From NCBI GenBank assembly GCA_041688015.1, contig JBDNIY010000007.1, positions 124,001-188,000 of the forward strand: 64,000 nt of DNA, read 5' to 3'. A program made the translations under genes and the position numbers. Positions 25,064-34,598 of this stretch are shown here, piece after piece; position 1 is the stretch's first letter, and every line of letters starts with the position of its first letter. The stretch comes from Parvibaculum sp041688015. GTDB taxonomy: Bacteria > Pseudomonadota > Alphaproteobacteria > Parvibaculales > Parvibaculaceae. The notes under the pieces were generated by a model, which searched no databases, was not told the origin of the DNA, and saw only the letters and a program-made list of their open reading frames with translations.

Positions 25064-26452
25064 ATGAGCAATAAAATGTGGGGCGGCCGTTTTGGCGAAG
25101 GCCCCGACACGATTATGGAGGAAATCAATGCCTCCATCGGCTTCGATCAGCGTTTCTTTGCCCAGGACATCCAGGGTTCCAAAGCGCATTGCGCCATGTT
25201 GGCCGAAACAGGAATTATCTCAAGAGCCGATGCGGACCAGATTGTCGCGGGCCTTGATGCGGTCTTGAGCGAAATCGAGGCGGGCCGCTTCACCTTCAAG
25301 CGCGAGCTTGAAGACATCCACATGAATGTCGAATCGCGTTTATCCGATTTGATCGGAGCCGCTGCCGGACGCCTCCACACCGCGCGCTCGCGCAACGATC
25401 AAGTCGCGCTCGACTTCAAACTTTATATCCGTGACACCATCGACCATCTCGACGAGCAATTGGCCGAGTTTCAGCTCGCGCTGGTCGAAAAGGCCGAGGC
25501 CCATGCCGCCACCATCATGCCGGGCTTCACGCATCTGCAAACTGCCCAGCCCGTCACCTTCGGCCACCATTGCTTGGCCTATGTCGAAATGGCCGCGCGC
25601 GACCGTGGGCGTCTTGCTGATGCGCGCAAGCGCCTCAACGAAAGCCCGCTTGGCGCTGCCGCGCTCGCTGGCACATCGTTCCCAATCGATCGACACAGCA
25701 CGGCCAAGGAACTTGGCTTTGATGGCCCAACGCGCAATTCGCTCGACAGCGTGTCCGATCGTGATTTCGTGCTCGAAACCCTCTCAGCTTGCGCCATCGC
25801 GGCGACGCATCTGTCGCGTCTGGCCGAAGAAATCGTCATCTGGTCCACCTTCGGCTTCAACTTCGTGCGCCTGCGTGACAGCTTCACCACCGGCTCGTCG
25901 ATCATGCCGCAAAAGCGCAATCCTGATGCTGCCGAGCTTGTCCGCGCCAAGTCTGGCCGCGTTATCGGTGCCTTGACGGCGCTGCTCGTCGTGATGAAAG
26001 GCCTGCCGCTCGCCTATTCCAAGGACATGCAGGAAGACAAGGAAGCCGCCTTTGATGCGCTGGACGCGCTGTCGCTGTCGCTAGCCGCCATGACCGGCAT
26101 GATTTCGAGCATGAGCATCAATGAAGAGGCCATGCGGGCAGCTGCCTCACGCGGCTTTTCCACCGCCACCGACCTTGCTGATTGGCTTGTGCGGGCGCTC
26201 AATTTGCCCTTCCGTCAGGCCCATCACGTCACCGGCACACTGGTCGCTATGGCCGAAAAAAAGGGCGTCGATCTCGATGCTCTGTCACTGGTTGAGATGC
26301 AAAGCGTTGAACCCGGCATCACCGACGAGGTCTATTCGGTGCTGGGCGTCGATAATTCAGTGGCCAGCCGCACCAGTTTCGGCGGCACCGCTCCCGATAA
26401 TGTGCGCGCGGCCGCTGCAAAATGGCGCGCAACGCTTGGCCGCAACGGTTAA
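25064..26452 (+). CDS. argH: Argininosuccinate lyase
   Basis: 462 residues, full length. It has the fumarase-superfamily signature GSSIMPQKRNPD in the mobile catalytic loop, the N-terminal MWGGRFGEGPD, and the ARSRNDQVALDFKLY substrate segment. It splits argininosuccinate to arginine and fumarate, the last step of arginine synthesis. It leads the argH-lptM-lysA group. Confidence 0.98.
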   Translation: MSNKMWGGRFGEGPDTIMEEINASIGFDQRFFAQDIQGSKAHCAMLAETGIISRADADQIVAGLDAVLSEIEAGRFTFKRELEDIHMNVESRLSDLIGAAAGRLHTARSRNDQVALDFKLYIRDTIDHLDEQLAEFQLALVEKAEAHAATIMPGFTHLQTAQPVTFGHHCLAYVEMAARDRGRLADARKRLNESPLGAAALAGTSFPIDRHSTAKELGFDGPTRNSLDSVSDRDFVLETLSACAIAATHLSRLAEEIVIWSTFGFNFVRLRDSFTTGSSIMPQKRNPDAAELVRAKSGRVIGALTALLVVMKGLPLAYSKDMQEDKEAAFDALDALSLSLAAMTGMISSMSINEEAMRAAASRGFSTATDLADWLVRALNLPFRQAHHVTGTLVAMAEKKGVDLDALSLVEMQSVEPGITDEVYSVLGVDNSVASRTSFGGTAPDNVRAAAAKWRATLGRNG

Positions 26453-26504
26453 GCTAACGCAGAATAGCGATCAACCCAATCTGGGCAAGAGGAAGCGACA
26501 CCGC

Positions 26505-26744
26505 ATGACCAAGCATTTTACGATGGCGATCATGGCATTGGCCTTGCTGCTAACTCTTGGCGCCTGTGGCCGCAAAGGCGATCTCGAACCGCCACCCAGC
26601 ACGCCCGCCCATGCCACTAGCGCCTCTCAGGGCGACTGCTCCTCTGTGGGCGACCGTTCGGCTGCCCCGATTGACGCCACTGCCGGTGGCGCGCAGTCCG
26701 GCAATCCCAACCGCATGCCCGATACGGGCCTTCCCCCCTGCTAG
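26505..26744 (+). CDS. lptM: LptM-like small lipoprotein
   Basis: 79 residues. A signal peptide ends in the lipobox LGAC (Cys21), followed at once by GRKGDLEPPP, the defining LptM/YifL pattern. LptM assists disulfide maturation and assembly of the LptDE outer-membrane LPS translocon in E. coli. The tail from about residue 32 is low-complexity. Its place between argH and lysA is conserved in Alphaproteobacteria. The ATG follows AAGAGGAAG. Confidence 0.9.
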   Translation: MTKHFTMAIMALALLLTLGACGRKGDLEPPPSTPAHATSASQGDCSSVGDRSAAPIDATAGGAQSGNPNRMPDTGLPPC

Positions 26745-26766
26745 GCCACCCGCGCCGGCAAGGCCT

Positions 26767-26790
26767 ATCCGAAAGCTCCATCCGAAAGCT
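26767..26790. repeat. 13-bp tandem duplication upstream of lysA
   Basis: ATCCGAAAGCTCC is followed directly by ATCCGAAAGCT. It sits 10 bp before the lysA start and moves the upstream lptM end away from it. Confidence 0.85.
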
Positions 26791-26799
26791 GATGTCTCG

Positions 26800-28086
26800 A
26801 TGAACCATTTTGAGTACCAAAACGGCCAGCTCTGTGCCGAAGGCGTCGCGATTTCTGACATCGCGGAAGCCGTCGGCACCCCGTTCTATTGCTATTCATC
26901 GGCCACACTAAAGTGTCATGCGCGCGTCTTCATGGACGCCTTCAAGGGCCAGCCCGCGCGCCTGTGCTATTCGGTCAAAGCAAACTCAAACCTTGCCGTC
27001 ATCGCCACATTAGCCGCCGAAGGCGCTGGTGCCGACGTTGTCTCGGAAGGCGAACTCCGCCGCGCCCTTGCCGTCGGCATCGCGCCCGCCCAGATCGTCT
27101 TTTCCGGCGTCGGCAAGACCGCCATCGAATTGGCCTATGCGCTGGACGTTGGCATCGACCAGTTCAACGTCGAAAGCGAACCCGAACTTGAGCTTCTTGC
27201 CGAAATCGCTGCTGCAAAGAACCTGATCGCCAAGATCGCTATTCGCGTCAATCCCGATGTGGACGCCAAAACGCACGCCAAAATCGCCACCGGCAAAGCA
27301 GAAAATAAATTCGGCATCTCTTGGCAGCGCGCGCCCGCTGTCTATGCCCGCGCCGCCGAACTGCCCTCCATCGCCGCCATCGGCATCGACGTCCATATCG
27401 GCTCGCAACTGACCTCGCTCGCCCCCTTTGAAGCCGCCTTCACCCGCGTTGCGGGCATGGTCGAGGCCTTGCGCGCCAGCGGACACACCATTTCGCACAT
27501 CGACCTAGGCGGCGGCCTCGGCATCCCTTATCGCGGCGACAATGATATTCCGCCGCATCCAGATGAATATGCCGCTCTCGTCAAACGCACGGTCGGCCAT
27601 CTGGGCTGCGAGCTCACCTTCGAGCCGGGCCGCTTGATTGTCGGCAATGCCGGCATTCTGGTTGCCCGCGTCATCTATGTGAAGGAAGGCGATGGCCGTA
27701 CCTTCGCCATCGTCGATGCCGCCATGAACGATCTGATCCGCCCAACGCTCTACGAAGCCTTCCACGAGATTCGCCCGGTCGTTGAACCCACCGGTTCCGA
27801 TCTCACCACCTATGATGTCGTTGGGCCTGTCTGCGAAACTGGCGACTATCTGGCCAAGGGCCGTGACCTTCCGCCTTTGCGCGCCGACGATCTTGTCGCC
27901 ATCATGTCGGCAGGTGCCTATGGCGCGGTGCAGGCCTCGTCCTACAACACCCGTCCCCTTGTGCCCGAAGTGCTGGTGCGCGGTGATGAATTTGCCATCA
28001 TCCGCGCGCGCCCCGATTATGACGAAATTCTGAAGCAGGATAAGATTCCAGCCTGGCTTCAGCCGGATAAAAACCCATCGCGCTAG
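26800..28086 (+). CDS. lysA: Diaminopimelate decarboxylase
   Basis: 428 residues. The PLP lysine is Lys60 in CYSVKANSN, the barrel contains GVGKT and DVHIGSQLT, the glycine-rich phosphate loop is IDLGGGLGIPY, and the C-terminal CETGDYLAKGRDLP plus MSAGAYGAVQASSYN complete the active site. It decarboxylates meso-diaminopimelate to lysine. The ATG at 26800 matches the family start. The frame is also open upstream through the lptM region in another frame without homology. Confidence 0.97.
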   Translation: MNHFEYQNGQLCAEGVAISDIAEAVGTPFYCYSSATLKCHARVFMDAFKGQPARLCYSVKANSNLAVIATLAAEGAGADVVSEGELRRALAVGIAPAQIVFSGVGKTAIELAYALDVGIDQFNVESEPELELLAEIAAAKNLIAKIAIRVNPDVDAKTHAKIATGKAENKFGISWQRAPAVYARAAELPSIAAIGIDVHIGSQLTSLAPFEAAFTRVAGMVEALRASGHTISHIDLGGGLGIPYRGDNDIPPHPDEYAALVKRTVGHLGCELTFEPGRLIVGNAGILVARVIYVKEGDGRTFAIVDAAMNDLIRPTLYEAFHEIRPVVEPTGSDLTTYDVVGPVCETGDYLAKGRDLPPLRADDLVAIMSAGAYGAVQASSYNTRPLVPEVLVRGDEFAIIRARPDYDEILKQDKIPAWLQPDKNPSR

Positions 28087-28131
28087 TCGGTCCGTCACGG
28101 GCCTCATCGGCGCCCTAATGCAGATCGGCAT

Positions 28132-30732
28132 GTGAGCTTGAGCGGCAATACCCCCCCCCCATCGCCGTCCGACAGGCGCCCGTTGCCGCGCGGTATCGAA
28201 CGCCGCGTTCGCCTCGCTCGCTGGCTGCTCGTCTGGGAACGGCTCTGGACAGGCCTATGGACCGCTGTCGTTCTCACTGGGCTTTTCATTGCTTGCGCCC
28301 TCTTTGGGGTCTTTAGCGGTCTGCCGCTGGCTGCCCATTGGGCCCTGCTCGGCGTTTTCACGCTCCTCGTCGCGACGGCGCTCTGGCACGGGCTCAGAGG
28401 CTTCCGCTGGCCAGATCGCAATGCGGCCCTCCAGCATCTGGAAACCGCCTCAAGCCTCGCCCACCAGCCTCTCAGTGCCTATGAAGACGTGCCCGCCCCC
28501 GGCTCAGGTGACGCCGCCCTCTGGCGCGCCCATCAGACTTGGCTCAGCACCCGCCTGAAAAAGCTAAAACTCGGCTTTGCCGCCCCCGGCCTCACCGCGC
28601 TCGACCCCTATGCCTTGCGCGCCATCGTTGTCCTGCTGCTCGTCATAGGCTTTGCAGGCACCGGCTCCGGCCGCGCCACGCGTGTTATGGAAGCCTTCTT
28701 CCCTGGCTCAGGGGCAGCGCGCGCCGTCTCCATCGAAGCCTGGATTACGCCACCTGCCTATACCGGCCTGCCCCCCGTCTATCTTGAGCAGGACGAGACC
28801 AACGCCGCCAACCCCGCTGTCAAACCTGTCGCCCAAACCGGCATCATCAAAGTGCCCGTCGGTAGCATCTTGTCGCTGCGCGCTCATGGCCTGCGCAATC
28901 CACCCGCGCTTGAAACCGGCAATGATGATCGTGGGCGCCCTGAGGCTCTCACCGATCTCGGCGATAGCAATTTCTCACTCGACACCAAAATTACTGCCTC
29001 GGCCGAATTTGCCCTGACGCAAGGTGGGCGCCTGCTGCGCGGCTGGACGGTCGAAACCATCCCCGATCAGCCCCCCACCATCGCTTTCACCCAACCGCTC
29101 GCTCAAACGGCGTCTGGCTCGCTCCATTTCGCCTATAAGGTCGCCGACGACTATGGCGTGACGCAAGCCGAAGCGCGGATCGAACTGGCAAACATCCCGC
29201 GCAACGCCATCGCACTTGCGCCCAATCGCGCCAAGCCGCGAACACTGGGGAGCCTCCCCCCACCAGAGTTTTTTCGCCACGCGCGCGCCACCGCTCATGT
29301 CACACCGCCCGTCATCACTCTGCCGCTAAAGACGCTGCGCCCCAAATCCGGTGACGGCGAAACTTATGTCGACCTAATGCCGCACCCATGGGCGGGCCTG
29401 CCCGTCACCGTCACATTAGTCGCCAAAGATGATGCCGGACACGAAGGCTTGAGCACGCCCATTGCACTCACCTTGCCCGCCCGCAGCTTCACCAAGCCGC
29501 TGGCCGCCGCCACCATCGAGCAGCGCCGCGCGCTGGCCTTCGAGCCAACCTCGACCACTCGCGTCGCTCGTATTCTCGATGATTTGACCGTCGATGGGGA
29601 CCGCTATATCGCCGACCCTAGGGTCTATCTCAGCTTGCGCGCAGCCTATTGGCGCTTGCGCGTCGCCACGCGCGATAGCGACCTCACCGGCATTTTTGAT
29701 CTTCTTTGGTCGGTCGCTCTACGCATCGAGGACGGTGATCTCTCGATTGCCGAAAGCGATTTGCGCCGCGCCCGGGATGCACTGACGAAGGCCTTGTCGT
29801 CAGGGGCCAGCGAAGATGAAATCGCTCAACTGCTCAACGAAATGCGAGACGCCTTCCAACGTTACATGGATGCGCTGGCCGCCAAGGGCGAAAGCCCTGA
29901 TCAGGCCATGATGGAAAAATTTGCCCCGCAAGACGGTCAGACCATCGACCGCGATCAACTTGAAAAAATGCTGGGCCAAATCGGCGAACTGGCCCGCAGC
30001 GGCTCGCGCGAGCAAGCCCGCAAAATGTTAGAGCGCATGCAATCCATCATGGAAAACATGCAAACGCCAGATCAGAACCGTGCCATGAGCGACAGCGAAA
30101 AAGCCATGGCCAATGCTGTGGACCGCATGGGCGACATGATCAATCAGCAACGCGAGCTGATGGATAAGACCTTCCGTCAAAAGCCCACAGGCGACGAAGG
30201 CGAACAGGGCCGAGGTGACAGCCAAAGCCCCACTGGTCCAGATGGTAAAACCAAACACAATGAAAAAGCCCTACAGGCGCTGAAACATGCGCAGGAAGAC
30301 CTTCGCAGCCAGTTTGAAGCTCTGCTGAAAGATCTTAAAAAATCAGGCATCAATATTCCCGATGCCTTGGGCAAGGCCGGACAAGACATGAAAAACGCCG
30401 AGCAACGCCTTGACGACGGGCGCGCCGACCGCGCCACCGCCTCACAAGGTCAGGCCATCAAGGGCATGCGCGAAGGGGCGCAAGGTCTTGTCAACAAATT
30501 GGCGAAAAGCATGATGGGGCGAAGTGGTCAGGGACAGGCGCAACGTGGCCCCGGTGCCGATCCGCTGGGCCGGGGCAGCAATCCGACAACGCAGAGCGGC
30601 AACAATGTACCAAGCCAGATCGACCGCCAGACCGCGCGCGACATCATCGAAGAACTACGCCGCCGCGCCAGCGAATTAGGGCGCCCTAAGGTCGAACTCG
30701 ATTATCTGGAAAGATTGCTTAATCAGTTTTGA
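28132..30732 (+). CDS. DUF4175/TIGR02302 family large membrane protein
   Basis: 866 residues from a GTG. Two or three membrane helices lie within residues 25-85 and one near 160-180, then a periplasmic-looking region (AWITPPAYTGLPPVYL is characteristic) and a long glutamine- and methionine-rich coiled coil from about 560 to 800. TIGR02302 proteins follow lysA in many Rhizobiales; function is unknown but envelope-related. The first ten codons contain a run of ten C bases (28151-28160), a possible slippage site. It ends convergently with the receiver gene. Confidence 0.85.
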   Translation: MSLSGNTPPPSPSDRRPLPRGIERRVRLARWLLVWERLWTGLWTAVVLTGLFIACALFGVFSGLPLAAHWALLGVFTLLVATALWHGLRGFRWPDRNAALQHLETASSLAHQPLSAYEDVPAPGSGDAALWRAHQTWLSTRLKKLKLGFAAPGLTALDPYALRAIVVLLLVIGFAGTGSGRATRVMEAFFPGSGAARAVSIEAWITPPAYTGLPPVYLEQDETNAANPAVKPVAQTGIIKVPVGSILSLRAHGLRNPPALETGNDDRGRPEALTDLGDSNFSLDTKITASAEFALTQGGRLLRGWTVETIPDQPPTIAFTQPLAQTASGSLHFAYKVADDYGVTQAEARIELANIPRNAIALAPNRAKPRTLGSLPPPEFFRHARATAHVTPPVITLPLKTLRPKSGDGETYVDLMPHPWAGLPVTVTLVAKDDAGHEGLSTPIALTLPARSFTKPLAAATIEQRRALAFEPTSTTRVARILDDLTVDGDRYIADPRVYLSLRAAYWRLRVATRDSDLTGIFDLLWSVALRIEDGDLSIAESDLRRARDALTKALSSGASEDEIAQLLNEMRDAFQRYMDALAAKGESPDQAMMEKFAPQDGQTIDRDQLEKMLGQIGELARSGSREQARKMLERMQSIMENMQTPDQNRAMSDSEKAMANAVDRMGDMINQQRELMDKTFRQKPTGDEGEQGRGDSQSPTGPDGKTKHNEKALQALKHAQEDLRSQFEALLKDLKKSGINIPDALGKAGQDMKNAEQRLDDGRADRATASQGQAIKGMREGAQGLVNKLAKSMMGRSGQGQAQRGPGADPLGRGSNPTTQSGNNVPSQIDRQTARDIIEELRRRASELGRPKVELDYLERLLNQF

Positions 30733-30746
30733 CCGGGCAGTTTTGA
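30724..30746. repeat. 14-bp-spaced duplication of the DUF4175 gene's last codons
   Basis: CAGTTTTGA, which includes the stop codon, recurs at 30738-30746. A longer inverted pair TTTGACC/GGTCAAA (30728-30734, 30761-30767) spans the convergent gene ends but lacks a typical T-tract. Confidence 0.6.
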
Positions 30747-30762
30747 TCAGACGCCGCACTGG

Positions 30763-31149
30763 TCAAACGGCCTTGGGCGCTTTCAAGATCGCATCAACCC
30801 GTACCACCAGTTCGTCCAGCGTGAACGGCTTGAGCAATATGTCCTGAATGATCGCCTCAAGACCGTAGGTGCGTTCACGCTGATCGGAATAACCCGTCAT
30901 CAGCACGATCGGCAATCCCGGCGCATTGCGTGATGCCGACAGCGCTAGCGAAATCCCGTCCATCACCGGCATCAAAATATCGGTCAGCAATAAATCATAA
31001 GCCATCCCATTGGCGCGCGCTTCCGAAAGGCGCGTCAGCGCATCACTGCCATCGCCCACCGCGTCCACCACATGCCCCACACCGCGCAGCGCACGCGTGA
31101 CGAATTCACGTACCGCCGCTTCGTCTTCTGCCAACAAGATGCGTGCCAC
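30763..31149 (-). CDS. Stand-alone response regulator receiver, CpdR-like
   Basis: 128 residues, only a receiver domain. The acidic pocket is AEDE (8-10), phosphoacceptor Asp57 lies in LLLTDILMPVMDG, the switch Thr in LMTGYS, and the conserved Lys in LLKPF. Size and sequence resemble CpdR, which, when unphosphorylated, directs ClpXP proteolysis in the alphaproteobacterial cell cycle. No effector domain or partner kinase is adjacent. It starts 3 bp after hpt, so the two are cotranscribed. Confidence 0.8.
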   Translation of the reverse strand: MARILLAEDEAAVREFVTRALRGVGHVVDAVGDGSDALTRLSEARANGMAYDLLLTDILMPVMDGISLALSASRNAPGLPIVLMTGYSDQRERTYGLEAIIQDILLKPFTLDELVVRVDAILKAPKAV

Positions 31150-31152
31150 GGC

Positions 31153-31695
31153 TTAGCCCTCCACCACGCCAACGAACGGCAATTGACGATAGGCATGTGC
31201 CACGTCCATGCCATAGCCAATGACGAACCTATCGGGGCATTCAAAGCCGATGAAATCAACTTTCATTTCAACGGCGAGTTTGCCCGGCTTGTTGAGCAGC
31301 ACGCAGATTTTAACGCTGCAGGCGCGCCGCGCCATCATCAGGTCTTTGGCAAAAGCAAGTGTGCGGCCTGATTCCAGAATATCATCAACAATGAGAATAT
31401 CACGCCCAGCAATCTGTACTTCGGTATCGCGCAGGATTTGTACTTCGCCACGCGACTGCGTGTCTGTGCCATAGCTCGACAGGCTGATAAAATCCATATC
31501 CGGTACCGCACCTGCCATATGCAGCGCGCGCAGCAGATCAGCAGCAAAGATGAAGCTACCCTTGAGCACCGGGACGACAAGCGGTGTCGGCCCCATATCG
31601 CCGACAATCTCTGTCGCCAGACTTGAAACGCGCTCAGCCAGCGTTGCCGCGTCAATCAAAACCGAAATACGCGCGTCAGGGGCCAAAATGCTCAT
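31153..31695 (-). CDS. hpt: Hypoxanthine phosphoribosyltransferase
   Basis: 180 residues. The PRPP-binding signature is DILIVDDILESGRTLAF, the N-terminal part has VPVLKGSFIFAADLLR, and the flexible-loop SLSSYGTDTQSRGE is present. It salvages hypoxanthine and guanine to nucleotides. The ATG at 31695 is the family start; the open upstream extension is the tail of the next gene read in another frame. It sits between the zinc-ribbon gene (13-bp gap) and the receiver gene. Confidence 0.95.
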   Translation of the reverse strand: MSILAPDARISVLIDAATLAERVSSLATEIVGDMGPTPLVVPVLKGSFIFAADLLRALHMAGAVPDMDFISLSSYGTDTQSRGEVQILRDTEVQIAGRDILIVDDILESGRTLAFAKDLMMARRACSVKICVLLNKPGKLAVEMKVDFIGFECPDRFVIGYGMDVAHAYRQLPFVGVVEG

Positions 31696-31708
31696 ATCAA
31701 TCTTTTCG

Positions 31709-32770
31709 CTAGGGATGGTGTTCAGAAGACGTATCTTCTGACGATTGCGTCGTCGCGTCCAATGTCTGATCGGCAGGGGCCGCAGGCTCGGATTGTTCAG
31801 AAGACGCATGTTCTTTTGACAGCGGTACAGTCGAGGCAACCGGCGTATCTTCGCCCGGGTTGACAAACCGCACTTCCAAATCGCGCGCACCAGACGGCGG
31901 GCTCGACAGGCGCGTCACAAAGGGCACTTTTTGATCGGGTTTTAATTCCGATTCCTTCAGCGAGAACGTCCAGTGATAAAGTTCCTGCTGCTTGGCATCA
32001 AACAAGCCGACGCGCAAACGTGGCACGGCTTTCATCTTACCACTGACATTCACCACCACGCCCTTGATGGCAAGGACCGGCAATCCGTTCTCGTCTTGAC
32101 GTTCATAGGACACTTGCGCCAGCTCAAAACCAACCAGGTTGATCGGCGCGCCTGCCGCTTCATAAAGTTTGACGGTTGAGGGCCAGAACATCGCAATCTG
32201 ACGGCGATATTCGACGGCGCCGTAAATCGTACCTGCGACGAACGCAATCAGCGCCACCCAGCCGATTGCACCGAACACACGGCCACGTCGCATCGACGCC
32301 ACATCATTAAGATGACCACGCAGCTTGCTGCCGCCGCCCGCTTGCGTGCCTGCCGCGTCAAAAGTTTCAGCAGACGACGCGGCAGCGCTGACGGCCGACG
32401 CTTCATCGGCAAAGGCAATGTCCTCGTCTTCGCTGGTGATATTTTCAGCTGTAGAACTGTCGGCTTTCGGCACCCCAACCGGCTTGGAAGCATCGGCCGG
32501 TTTAGCTGGGGCCGCCTTGGCCACCCCGCTATTAAACAGCGGTTTCTGGTTTGCGGGCGCGCTGAACGTCGCCACCTCGTCGGCGGTCTTGTCCTTGGGC
32601 GCAGGGATCGCGGCCTCGCCAGACGGCGCGCCGCTGCCCCCCAGATCGCTCGACGGGGCCTGATGCCATGTGTTGCCGCATTTGGCGCAGCGCACCTTCC
32701 GCCCAGAAGGCGCAAAGGAGCCTACATCCACTGGGTAGCGTGCAGAACAAGACGGGCAGGTAATAATCAT
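31709..32770 (-). CDS. MJ0042 zinc-ribbon / DUF3426 membrane protein
   Basis: 353 residues. The N-terminus is an MJ0042 zinc ribbon (ITCPSCSARY then VRCAKCGNTW). It is followed by an Ala/Pro-rich linker, a single membrane helix around 175-195, and a C-terminal DUF3426 domain outside the membrane (VVVNVSGKMKAVPRLRVGL). The cytosolic zinc ribbon linked to a periplasmic domain suggests a sensor or assembly factor; function is not established. The ATG at 32770 begins just before the ribbon. It is divergent from ftsE. Confidence 0.85.
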   Translation of the reverse strand: MIITCPSCSARYPVDVGSFAPSGRKVRCAKCGNTWHQAPSSDLGGSGAPSGEAAIPAPKDKTADEVATFSAPANQKPLFNSGVAKAAPAKPADASKPVGVPKADSSTAENITSEDEDIAFADEASAVSAAASSAETFDAAGTQAGGGSKLRGHLNDVASMRRGRVFGAIGWVALIAFVAGTIYGAVEYRRQIAMFWPSTVKLYEAAGAPINLVGFELAQVSYERQDENGLPVLAIKGVVVNVSGKMKAVPRLRVGLFDAKQQELYHWTFSLKESELKPDQKVPFVTRLSSPPSGARDLEVRFVNPGEDTPVASTVPLSKEHASSEQSEPAAPADQTLDATTQSSEDTSSEHHP

Positions 32771-32968
32771 CCGGTACAAAGCCGAGGTGAAATGTGAGGC
32801 AAAGACTCCACACGCCAGAACGCCGTGCAGAGGTCGATTTCAAGAGCCTATTGAAACGCGATCTATGGTTAAAGTCTGGTTAAAAATGGAGCAATCCCCC
32901 CGCTTATCTTTAAGCTCTCGCGTCACAGGCAGGCCCATGAACTGGTCTTCCATGATACCTTGCGCCGC

Positions 32969-33628
32969 ATGATTCGTTTTGAAAACGTAGGCATGCGGTA
33001 TGGCATGGGGCCCGAAGTCCTGCGCGATGTGAGTTTTCACCTCGCGCCGGGCTCGTTTCATTTCCTGACCGGCCCGTCGGGCGCTGGCAAAACCTCGCTC
33101 CTCAAGCTCATGTTCATGGCGTCGCGCCCCTCGCGCGGCCTCATCACCATGTTTGGCCGCGACATCGCCACGCTGAGCCGCGCCGAATTGCCAGACCTGC
33201 GCCGCCGCGTCGGCGTCGTCTTTCAAGAATTTCGCCTGCTCGACCATCTGACCACCTATGAAAACGTCGCCCTGCCCCTCAAGATTCAGGGCCGTGCCGA
33301 ATCCAGCTATAAAGCCGACGTACAGGAATTGCTGGCTTGGGTCGGCCTTGGCCAGCGTATGCAAGCCCGGCCTCCGACGCTCTCAGGCGGCGAAAAACAA
33401 CGCGCTGCCATTGCGCGCGCCGTCGTCGCCCAGCCTGACCTGCTGCTGGCCGACGAGCCCACCGGCAATGTGGACCCAGAAATGGGCCGCCGCCTGTTGC
33501 GCCTCTTTATGGAACTCAATCGCCTCGGCACCTCAATTTTGATTGCCACCCATGACCACGCCTTGGTCGAGGAAGCGGGCGCGCCGGAGCTTGTTCTCAA
33601 TGGTGGGAGGCTCGCAATCCGTGGCTAA
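32969..33628 (+). CDS. ftsE: Cell division ATP-binding protein FtsE
   Basis: 219 residues, an ABC ATPase: Walker A GPSGAGKT (35-42), Q-loop VFQEFRLLDHLTTYENVALP (an FtsE hallmark), signature LSGGEKQR, Walker B LLLADEPTGNVDP. With FtsX it forms the ABC-like complex that couples the Z-ring to periplasmic amidase activation. The ATG at 32969 is better placed than the TTG at 32960. It is overlapped by ftsX. Confidence 0.96.
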   Translation: MIRFENVGMRYGMGPEVLRDVSFHLAPGSFHFLTGPSGAGKTSLLKLMFMASRPSRGLITMFGRDIATLSRAELPDLRRRVGVVFQEFRLLDHLTTYENVALPLKIQGRAESSYKADVQELLAWVGLGQRMQARPPTLSGGEKQRAAIARAVVAQPDLLLADEPTGNVDPEMGRRLLRLFMELNRLGTSILIATHDHALVEEAGAPELVLNGGRLAIRG

Positions 33629-34598
33629 CGCGCAAAACAATTCGCCACACGCCATCCCGGCCAATGAGCCAGACGACGTTTTGGTCGAACGTCGCTCGTT
33701 TGTCGCGGCCCTCGGCGCCATGCTGGTCGAAACACGCAGCGTCATGCCCGCCGCTGGTGCCACCGGCGTCTCCCTCGTCCTCGTCATTGCCGCCATGTGC
33801 TTTCTAGCCAGTCTCGCGCTTGGCGCGGCGCTCTCGGTGGCCCATGTCACGACCAGTTGGACGCAAGACCTGTCGGGGGCACTAACCATCGAAGTCAAAT
33901 CTGCCGATGCCGCAAATACCGACGATCAGATAAACGCCGTTTTAGACCTGCTTTCCAAAACCGACGGCGTCGTCTCGGCCCGCGCGTTAAGCAAAGCCGA
34001 TATCACGGCGCTACTGGAGCCTTGGCTCGGGCAAGGCAATGTCACTGACGACCTGCCACTGCCGCATCTGATCGACGTCCGTGTTGATGCGAGCTCGCCG
34101 CCCAATCTCGACAGCCTCGCGCAAAAACTTACCGCCGTGGCCCCCGGTGCCGAGGTCGATACCCACCGCCAATGGCAAGCCCAGTTGATGCAGTCGGCAC
34201 GCGCCGCCGAATGGCTTGCCTATGCCGTACTCATCGTTGTCGCCACCACTATGGTGGCCATCGTCAGCTTTGCCACCCGCGCCGGACTTTCTGCCAACCG
34301 CGAGGTGGTCGAGGTGCTGCATCTCACTGGCGCGCGTGACCGCTTCATCGCCGCAGAAGTGCAGCGCCATTTCCTGCATCTAGGCTTTCGCGGCGGCATC
34401 ATTGGGCTATTGCTGTCGGTTGCCACTTTCTTGCTGCTCAGCCTGCAAGGCGGCGCGGCCAGCATGTTCCTCGTCCCCATTTCCGGCCTGCGGCCTGAAT
34501 ATTACCCAGCCCTCGTTCTTGTGCCGCTAGCTGCCAGCCTCGTTGCCGTCATCACCGCCCGCATCACGGTCCTGCGAACACTCCACCGTCTGCTTTGA
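33600..34598 (+). CDS. ftsX: Cell division membrane protein FtsX
   Basis: 332 residues from ATG 33600, which overlaps ftsE by 29 bp; a GTG at 33621 after GGGAGG is an equally good start. The topology is FtsX-like: one helix near 60-85, a large periplasmic domain, and three C-terminal helices around the FtsX motif region (REVVEVLHLTGARDRFIA). It partners FtsE and activates septal murein hydrolases through its periplasmic loop. The following genes ydcF and plsC are a conserved downstream pair in rhizobia. Confidence 0.92.
   Translation: MVGGSQSVANAQNNSPHAIPANEPDDVLVERRSFVAALGAMLVETRSVMPAAGATGVSLVLVIAAMCFLASLALGAALSVAHVTTSWTQDLSGALTIEVKSADAANTDDQINAVLDLLSKTDGVVSARALSKADITALLEPWLGQGNVTDDLPLPHLIDVRVDASSPPNLDSLAQKLTAVAPGAEVDTHRQWQAQLMQSARAAEWLAYAVLIVVATTMVAIVSFATRAGLSANREVVEVLHLTGARDRFIAAEVQRHFLHLGFRGGIIGLLLSVATFLLLSLQGGAASMFLVPISGLRPEYYPALVLVPLAASLVAVITARITVLRTLHRLL

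Noticed and set aside
30728..30767. TTTGACC/GGTCAAA inverted repeat as a bidirectional terminator
   Set aside because: The loop is 26 bases and there is no proper T-tract on either strand; reported only as context of the gene end.
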